DNA of 64,000 nt from the NCBI GenBank assembly GCA_021818025.1, contig JAKAFH010000001.1:1-64000 (forward strand), in the 5' to 3' direction. The notes beneath the pieces were generated by a model, which did not search any database, was not told the DNA's origin, and saw nothing but the letters and a program-made list of their open reading frames with translations. The position numbers and the translations under genes were made by a program. Shown here in pieces: positions 57,843 to 64,000 of this stretch. How positions within the stretch are numbered: position 1 is the stretch's first letter; each line of letters starts with the position of its first letter. This DNA is from Actinomycetes bacterium. GTDB lineage: Bacteria > Actinomycetota > Acidimicrobiia > Acidimicrobiales > RAAP-2.

Positions 57843-60800
57843 GACACCACCTCGCGGGTCACGCGCTGACTGACGACCTTGGACGACGCGCCGGGCACCA
57901 TGGTCACACCGTAGAGGGCGTCGGCCGACTCCATCGTTCGCTTCTGGTGGGTCACGATCAGCAGCTGGGCCTCGTCGCGGAACTCGTCCACCAGGCTCAA
58001 GAACCGCTGGAGGTTCACGTCGTCGAGCGCGGCCTCGACCTCGTCCATCATGTAGAAGGGCGAGGGCCGCGAGCGAAAGACCGCGAAGAGGAACGCGAGC
58101 GCGGCCATCGAACGCTCCCCGCCCGACAGCAGCGAGATGCGTCGCACGTTGCGCCCCATCGGGCGCACCTCGATCTCGACACCGGTGTTGAGCGGGTCGT
58201 CGGGCTCGGTGAGCAGCAACCGGCCCTGGCCCCCCGGGAAGAGCATGCCGATGAGGTTGGCGAAGTGGTCATTCACGTCGGCCACCGCGGTCGAGAAGGT
58301 CTGCATGATCTCCTCGTCGAGCGCGCGCAGGACCTCTTGGAGCTCACGGCGCGCGCCACGGACGTCGGCCACCTGGGTGTCGAGCTCCTGGTATCGAACC
58401 TCGAGCTCGCTGAGCTCTTCGAGGGCGAGTGGATTGATCGGGCCGAGGGAGGTCATGCGCGCCTCGAGCTCGCCCACGCGCTGCTCGAGCGAGGCCCCCT
58501 CGGGCAGGTCGAGGTCGTCGACGACGCCGACCTCGGACGGCTCGACGCCGAGGTCGCGCCGGATGGCCTCGTGCAGCGTCGAGCGCTTCACGGCGAGCTC
58601 AGCCTGTTCGACCTCGAGTCGGCGGCGCTCGTCGAGCATTGTCGAGAGCCGCACGTCCATCGCCTGGCGGGCCAGGCGGATCGCCTCGAGACGCTCGGCG
58701 CTCGCGCGCGACGCCTCGAGCTGCTCGCGGTACGTCGAGTCCATCGCCTCTTGGGCCGCGGCCACGTCGTGACTCGCCCCCTCGACGAGCAGCGCCAGCC
58801 GGTCGAGCACGCCCAGGTCGAACTCCAGCCGCTCGCGACGCGCCGTCGCGGCCTGGCGTTCAGCGGCGTGGCCCGCGAGCCGTCGCTCGATCTCGGTTCG
58901 TCGAGCGGCGATGAGTCGTCGGCGCTCGGCGAACTCCGCCTCACGGCGCGCGACCGCGGTCGCGGCCGCGTCGATGGCGCGCTGCGCCTCGTCGAGGGCG
59001 GCGTGGGCGCCGGCGCGCGCGCGCTGGCGCTCGGCGGCGTCACGAACGGCGCGCTCGAGGTCGGGCAGGGCCGCCTCGACGACCTCGTGCTCGGCGACGA
59101 GCTTGGACCGCTCCTCGTCGAGCGCGGCCGACTCGCGGACCAAGGTGGCGAGCGCGGCCGCGTACTCGCTCAGCCGCTCGTGCGCGCGCTCGATGTCACG
59201 GCGCAGCGCGACGGTGGCGGCGTCGGCGGCGCTCGCGGCCGCGGTCGCGTCGGTCAAGGACCTGCGCGCGCGCACCGCCGCCTCGGTCGCCGCCGTCGCG
59301 GCCGCTCGAAGCGTGGGCAGGGCCGCCGCGGCCTGGGCGGCAGCCTCGGCGGCGGCGTCCACGGCGGCCCGGGTGACGACGGCGCGGCCCGAAGCGACCC
59401 GCCAGCCCGACGCGGCGAACCGGTCACCGTCGGCGGTGACAATCACCAGGTCGGGGTGAGCAATCGCGAGGTCGATGCCGGTCTCCCAGTCCGGGGCGAC
59501 GAAGGCCCGCGCGAAGAGCGCGTCGAGCACCGTGGTGACGTGTTCGGGCGCGCCACGGCGCGCACGCACCAGGTCCCGTACCCGCCGGGCCCGGCCCGGC
59601 GCCGGCGGGACCTCCACGTGGGTCTCGCCCGCGGCGAGTACGAGGCCGGCCCCGCCCGCGCGGCGAAGCACCTCGAGCGCGGCGCGCGCGGACTGGCGGC
59701 CATCGACCACCATCGCGCCCACGGAGGCACCCGCCGCGGACTCGACCGCTCGTTCGGCACCCGCCTCGACGTCCACCAGGTCGAGGAACGAGCCGAGCAC
59801 CCCGTCGAGGTCGCCCAGGATGTCTCGACCGCCCGAGCCCGAGAGCTCCTCAAGGGCACGCGCGAGCGCCTCGGCTCGCGCCTGGGTTCGCGCGGCGACG
59901 TCGGATCCCTCGCGGAGTTGCTCCTCGACCGCGATCCGACGCGCTTCGGCGGCCTCGGCTTCGAAGGTCGCGGCCTCGCGCGCCTCGCGCGCCGCGTGCG
60001 CGTCGGCGTTGGCGACGTCGAGTGCGGCCGTTGCCTGCTCGAGTCGCTCGGTCGTGGCGGCGTGAGCCCGGTCGGTCTCGTCCTGGCGCTCGGTGGTGCG
60101 CCGGCGCCGCTCGTCGAGTGAAGCGATCGTGCGAGCGAGCATGGTCGAACGATCGCGTTGGGCACGCAACACGGCCTCGTCGACGTCGGCCGACTCAGTG
60201 CCGAAGGTCGCTGCGAAGGTCGCTCGCGCCTCATCGTGGGCGCGGCGCCGTTCGTCGAGCGCCTCGCGCTCGGGGTGCAGCGCGGCCACGTCGCGGTCCA
60301 GCACTACCAGGTCCGCGTCCAGCCGAGCCGCGTCGGCCTCGAGGGTGGCGATCACGTTCTCGTCGGCCGAGGCGTCCAGGGCGACGCGCAGGGCGCGCTC
60401 GCGCTCGCGAATCACCGAGGTCGTACCACGGGCTCGCTCGGCCAGACCCTGGAGCGCACCGAGCGTTGAAGCCAACAGCTCCTCGCGCCGGCTCGCCATC
60501 TCGGCGGCGGTCGCCGTGGCCTGAGCGTCGAGGACGACCATCTCACGACGAACCGTCTCCTCGTCGCGCTTGGCCTCGGCGAGTCCCGCGTCGATCTCGA
60601 GCGCGCGTCGGCCGAAGGCTTCGAGGCGCTGGGCGAACAGGGCACGGCGCGCGTCGCGCAGCTCGCGTTCGACGTCGGCGTAGCTGCGCGCGGAGGCCGC
60701 CTGACGCTCTAAGGGACGCATCTGACGGCGAACCTCGCGCACGAGATCGCCCAGGCGCTCGAGGTTCTCCTGGGTCTGGGAGAGCCGTCGCTCGGCGCGC

Positions 60801-61324
60801 TCCTTGCGGCGCCGATGCTTGAGCACCCCGGCCGCCTCCTCGATCACCGCGCGCCGGTTCTCCGAGCTCGAGTTCAGGATCGAGTCGAGCTGGCCCTGGC
60901 CGATGATCATGTGCTGCTGGCGACCGACACCCGAGTCGCCGAGCAACTCTTGGACGTCGAGCAGCCGACAGACGGTGCCGTTGATCGCGTACTCGGAGTC
61001 ACCGTTTCGAAACAGGGTCCGCGAGATCGTGACCTCAGCCCCGTCCACGGGCAGACGGCCCGAGGCGTTGTCGAGGGTGAGCGACACCTCGGCCCGACCC
61101 AGGGCGGCGCGGTTGGCCGTCCCGGCGAAGATGACGTCGTCCATCTTTGCGCTGCGCAGCGCCCGCGTGCTCTGGGCGCCGAGGACCCACGTGACGGCGT
61201 CGACGACGTTGGACTTACCCGATCCGTTCGGTCCGACGACCGCGGTCACACCGGGTTCGAACTCCAGCACGGTGTTGTCGGCGAAGGACTTGAAGCCCTT
61301 CATGGTCAGTCGCTTTAGAAACAC
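57839..61324 (-). CDS. smc: Chromosome segregation protein SMC
   Basis: GFKSFADNTVLEFEPGVTAVVGPNGSGKSNVVDAV; long coiled coils and hinge; LLSGGERSMAALAFLFAVFRSRPSPFYMMDEVEAALDD. Confidence 0.97.
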   Translation of the reverse strand: MFLKRLTMKGFKSFADNTVLEFEPGVTAVVGPNGSGKSNVVDAVTWVLGAQSTRALRSAKMDDVIFAGTANRAALGRAEVSLTLDNASGRLPVDGAEVTISRTLFRNGDSEYAINGTVCRLLDVQELLGDSGVGRQQHMIIGQGQLDSILNSSSENRRAVIEEAAGVLKHRRRKERAERRLSQTQENLERLGDLVREVRRQMRPLERQAASARSYADVERELRDARRALFAQRLEAFGRRALEIDAGLAEAKRDEETVRREMVVLDAQATATAAEMASRREELLASTLGALQGLAERARGTTSVIRERERALRVALDASADENVIATLEADAARLDADLVVLDRDVAALHPEREALDERRRAHDEARATFAATFGTESADVDEAVLRAQRDRSTMLARTIASLDERRRRTTERQDETDRAHAATTERLEQATAALDVANADAHAAREAREAATFEAEAAEARRIAVEEQLREGSDVAARTQARAEALARALEELSGSGGRDILGDLDGVLGSFLDLVDVEAGAERAVESAAGASVGAMVVDGRQSARAALEVLRRAGGAGLVLAAGETHVEVPPAPGRARRVRDLVRARRGAPEHVTTVLDALFARAFVAPDWETGIDLAIAHPDLVIVTADGDRFAASGWRVASGRAVVTRAAVDAAAEAAAQAAAALPTLRAAATAATEAAVRARRSLTDATAAASAADAATVALRRDIERAHERLSEYAAALATLVRESAALDEERSKLVAEHEVVEAALPDLERAVRDAAERQRARAGAHAALDEAQRAIDAAATAVARREAEFAERRRLIAARRTEIERRLAGHAAERQAATARRERLEFDLGVLDRLALLVEGASHDVAAAQEAMDSTYREQLEASRASAERLEAIRLARQAMDVRLSTMLDERRRLEVEQAELAVKRSTLHEAIRRDLGVEPSEVGVVDDLDLPEGASLEQRVGELEARMTSLGPINPLALEELSELEVRYQELDTQVADVRGARRELQEVLRALDEEIMQTFSTAVADVNDHFANLIGMLFPGGQGRLLLTEPDDPLNTGVEIEVRPMGRNVRRISLLSGGERSMAALAFLFAVFRSRPSPFYMMDEVEAALDDVNLQRFLSLVDEFRDEAQLLIVTHQKRTMESADALYGVTMVPGASSKVVSQRVTREVVS

Positions 61325-61362
61325 GCGTAGACGCTACCAACCTTCGAGCGCACCGCCGGGCC

Positions 61363-62265
61363 CTAGGCCTGGCAGTTCGGGCAGTAGAAGGTCGCCCGGC
61401 CGCGCACGACGGTGCGCTCGATGAGCCGTCGGCACTGCAAGCACGCCTGGCCCTCGCGACCGTAGACCTGGTGGTAGTTCTGAAAGGTCCCGGGCTTGCC
61501 GTCGGGGTCGACGAACTGCTCATCGGTGAGGGTCGAGCCCCCGTACTTGATGGCTTCGGTCAGGACCTCGGTGATCGACCGGTGGAGCCGGCGGATCTCG
61601 ATCGTGGACAGGGAGTCGGCCGCCCGGTCGTAGCGCAGTCCGGCGGTGAACAGCACCTCGTCGGCGTAGATGTTGCCCAGTCCGGCGATGATCTCCTGAT
61701 CGGTGAGTACGACCTTCAGCGGCGTGGTGCGGCTGCGCAGGATCGCCGCGAAGCGGTCCCAGCCCAGCTGGTCCTCGAGCGGGTCGATGCCTAGGTGCGC
61801 GAGCTCGGGCACGCGCTTACGCAGGCCCAGGCCGTCGCCACCCATGGCGAGGCGGGCGAACTTGGAGATCTCGACGCTCGCGCCGTCCTCGGGTGGCTGG
61901 GACACGAAGAGCTCGCCGAAGGTGCGCGGGTCGACGTAGCGCAACTCGCCCGCGGGGCTGAGGGTGAAGTCGACGTGGGTGTGCTTGGGCTTGGGGACCT
62001 TCGGGTTCTTCGCGCGCAGCAGTTGACCCGACATGCCCAGGTGCACAACCAGGTGGTGGCCGTTGTCCAGGGCGAAGACGAGGTACTTGCCCAATCGCTC
62101 GGCCGACTTCACGGTTCGCCCCTCGATGAGCGCGCGAAAGTCCTTGGCGGACTTGTGGCGGCGAACGACCCGCCCGTTGGTGACCATGGCCGACTTGATC
62201 TTCTTGCCAATGAGGTCACGCGCGAGCGAGGCCCGCACGGTCTCCACCTCGGGTAGTTCAGGCAT
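61363..62265 (-). CDS. mutM: Formamidopyrimidine-DNA glycosylase
   Basis: MPELPEVETVRASL; C-terminal zinc finger CLQCRRLIERTVVRGRATFYCPNCQ. Confidence 0.96.
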   Translation of the reverse strand: MPELPEVETVRASLARDLIGKKIKSAMVTNGRVVRRHKSAKDFRALIEGRTVKSAERLGKYLVFALDNGHHLVVHLGMSGQLLRAKNPKVPKPKHTHVDFTLSPAGELRYVDPRTFGELFVSQPPEDGASVEISKFARLAMGGDGLGLRKRVPELAHLGIDPLEDQLGWDRFAAILRSRTTPLKVVLTDQEIIAGLGNIYADEVLFTAGLRYDRAADSLSTIEIRRLHRSITEVLTEAIKYGGSTLTDEQFVDPDGKPGTFQNYHQVYGREGQACLQCRRLIERTVVRGRATFYCPNCQA

Positions 62266-62938
62266 CGCCTCGACCCTCCCACGCCGCGCGCGCGGCCTCG
62301 GACTCAGCACTCTTCTTGGACCGGCCGTGGCCGACCCCGCGCGTGGCGCCGTCGACGAGCACCGTCGCCTCGAAGGTCGTGGCGTGCGCTGGCCCGCTGG
62401 CACTGGTCGAGTACGTCGGGGTGCCCAGTCCGTTCGCCTCGGCCCACTGGCGCAGCCGGGTCTTGGGGTCCACTTCGTCGGGCTCGCGCGCGGCGTTGGC
62501 CACCTCCGCGCCGAGGATCTCCTGGACGAAGTCCCGGGCGACGTCGTAGCCGCGCTCGAGGTAGATCGCCGCCACGACGGCCTCGAAGGCGTCAGCGAGC
62601 ATCGAGGGGCGCTGCAGTCCGCGGGACTTGATCTCGCCGCGCCCGACGCGCAGGTATCGGGCGAGCTCGAGGCGCGTCGCGGCCTCGGCGAGCGCCTCCT
62701 CGTTGACCACGCGCGAGCGCACGAGCGAGCCCGAGCCCTCGTCCAGCGCCGGGTACGCCGTCACGATCAGGTCGGCGATGGCCAGGTCGACCACCGCGTC
62801 ACCGAGGAACTCGAGACGCTCGTTGGACGCGCACGCGTGCTCCGCGGCGTAACTCGAGTGGGTGAGCGCCACGAGCAGCACTGCGCTGTCATCGCGCAGT
62901 CCCAGGCGCTGCGCCAGTGCGTCTCGTGATGAGGGCAA
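62258..62938 (-). CDS. rnc: Ribonuclease III
   Basis: NERLEFLGDAVVDLAIADLI; C-terminal dsRBD; TTG start. Confidence 0.95.
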   Translation of the reverse strand: MPSSRDALAQRLGLRDDSAVLLVALTHSSYAAEHACASNERLEFLGDAVVDLAIADLIVTAYPALDEGSGSLVRSRVVNEEALAEAATRLELARYLRVGRGEIKSRGLQRPSMLADAFEAVVAAIYLERGYDVARDFVQEILGAEVANAAREPDEVDPKTRLRQWAEANGLGTPTYSTSASGPAHATTFEATVLVDGATRGVGHGRSKKSAESEAARAAWEGRGDA

Positions 62939-62952
62939 CTGGCCAGACTCCG

Positions 62953-63246
62953 CTAGGAGACTTGTAATTTCGCCGCCACGTACTCGACCGCGTCGCGGAC
63001 CGAGGCCAGGCCCTCGAGATCCTCGTCGTCGATGTGGAACCCCGCCACCTGTTGGCCGAGGTGCTCCTCGAGCGCCTCGACCAGCTCGATCAGCGCCAGC
63101 GAATCGGCACCCAGGTCACTGAAGTTCGCGTCCTCGGAGATGTCGCTCGGCTGCTTCTCGAGAATCTCCGCCAATTCGCGCTGCACCAGTTGCAAGATGG
63201 CTGAACGGTCCAGCGGTGGTGGTGCGACGTCCGCGGTCATGGACAC
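62953..63246 (-). CDS. acpP: Acyl carrier protein
   Basis: DLGADSLALIELVEALEEHLG phosphopantetheine site. Confidence 0.93.
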   Translation of the reverse strand: MSMTADVAPPPLDRSAILQLVQRELAEILEKQPSDISEDANFSDLGADSLALIELVEALEEHLGQQVAGFHIDDEDLEGLASVRDAVEYVAAKLQVS

Positions 63247-63305
63247 TCCTTTGCCTCGACGTCAACACTACTTATTTCGTGACCGCCGGTAGGGAGTTCG
63301 TCGCC

Positions 63306-64000
63306 CTAATCAGGTCGGATCGCGGTCCTCAGGCGGTTGACGACCTGGGCGGCATCCATCTCGGCGGCCACGCGCAGCGCGTTCATGATCGCCGTGGCGT
63401 TGGACGAGCCGTGGCTGATCACGCAGATCCCCTTGAGTCCGAGCAGCATCGCGCCACCCTGGTTCTCAGGCGTCAGGGACGCCACGATCGGCATCAGGTG
63501 CGGCAAGAGCGCATTGCCCGCCGCGCGGGTCTCGTCGTCGGTGCCAAAGACCCCGAGCATCGTCGAGAAGACGAACTTGAGCGCTCCCTCGAGGGTCTTG
63601 AGGGCCACGTTGCCCGTGAATCCGTCGGTGACCACGACGTCCACCGGGCAGGGTATGAGGTCGCGGCCCTCGACGTTGCCCGCGAATCGCAGTCCCGAGG
63701 CCGCGAGCAACTCGTGGGTCGCCTTGACCAGCGGGGTGCCCTTGGAGGACTCCTCGCCGATCGAGAGCAGCCCGATGGAGGGGTCGGTGGTGCCGAATCG
63801 GGCGGCGGCGAAGGTCGCGCCCATCGTCGCGAACTGCACGAGCATCTCGGGCGTGCACTCGGCGTTGGCACCGGCGTCGACGAACACCGAGGGGCTCGTG
63901 CCGGGATTGGGCAGCGGAATCGCGATGCAGGGCCGAATGACCCCGGGCAGCCGGCCCATGCGCAGCAGTGCGGCGGCCATCGTCGCACCGGTGTTCCCGG
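63306..64000 (-). CDS. plsX: Phosphate acyltransferase PlsX, truncated by window edge
   Basis: VDAGANAECTPEMLVQFA, NVEGRDLIPCPVDVVVTDGFTGNVALKTLEG, GGAMLLGLKGICVISHGSSN. Confidence 0.94.
   Translation of the reverse strand, partial: GNTGATMAAALLRMGRLPGVIRPCIAIPLPNPGTSPSVFVDAGANAECTPEMLVQFATMGATFAAARFGTTDPSIGLLSIGEESSKGTPLVKATHELLAASGLRFAGNVEGRDLIPCPVDVVVTDGFTGNVALKTLEGALKFVFSTMLGVFGTDDETRAAGNALLPHLMPIVASLTPENQGGAMLLGLKGICVISHGSSNATAIMNALRVAAEMDAAQVVNRLRTAIRPD

Noticed and set aside
57785-60121. 778-aa plus-strand ORF opposite smc
   Set aside because: Arg/Gly/Val-rich shadow ORF in high-GC DNA; the smc frame has unmistakable motifs.

Overview
GC-rich actinobacterial chromosome segment, plausibly Acidimicrobiia-like (inference only, no phylogeny run). 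It is densely coded on both strands. I support about 70 protein genes and one tRNA-Gly(TCC). I found no rRNA, no CRISPR array and no intact mobile element. The right half (about 52.7-64 kb, minus strand) is a housekeeping block: plsX-acpP-rnc-mutM-smc-ftsY-ffh-rpsP-khpA-rimM-trmD-rplS-DUF2469. Other recognisable units are pdhA-pdhB-E2, cysK-cysE, purK-purE, pspA-htpX-pspAB, nrdJ (class II RNR) and fumC-nfo, plus several F420-type oxidoreductases. I see no clearly new defence or biosynthetic system. The most notable signals are: (1) a recurrent TANNNT box exactly 6-7 nt upstream of at least 16 start codons, i.e. widespread leaderless transcription, including a back-to-back leaderless pair separated by 33 bp; (2) a DUF318/ArsP-like permease carrying three YHS domains, two of them from an in-frame 168-bp tandem duplication; (3) a secreted protein with eight CX5C repeats of about 54 aa; (4) palindromic operators at the psp, nrdJ, marR and tetR promoters; (5) a scarred non-coding region (23.5-24.06 kb) with degenerate repeats, and a nearby frameshifted DUF4232-like pseudogene; (6) a run of small CxxC proteins. 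All family calls come from reading the translations and motifs; no database search was run.
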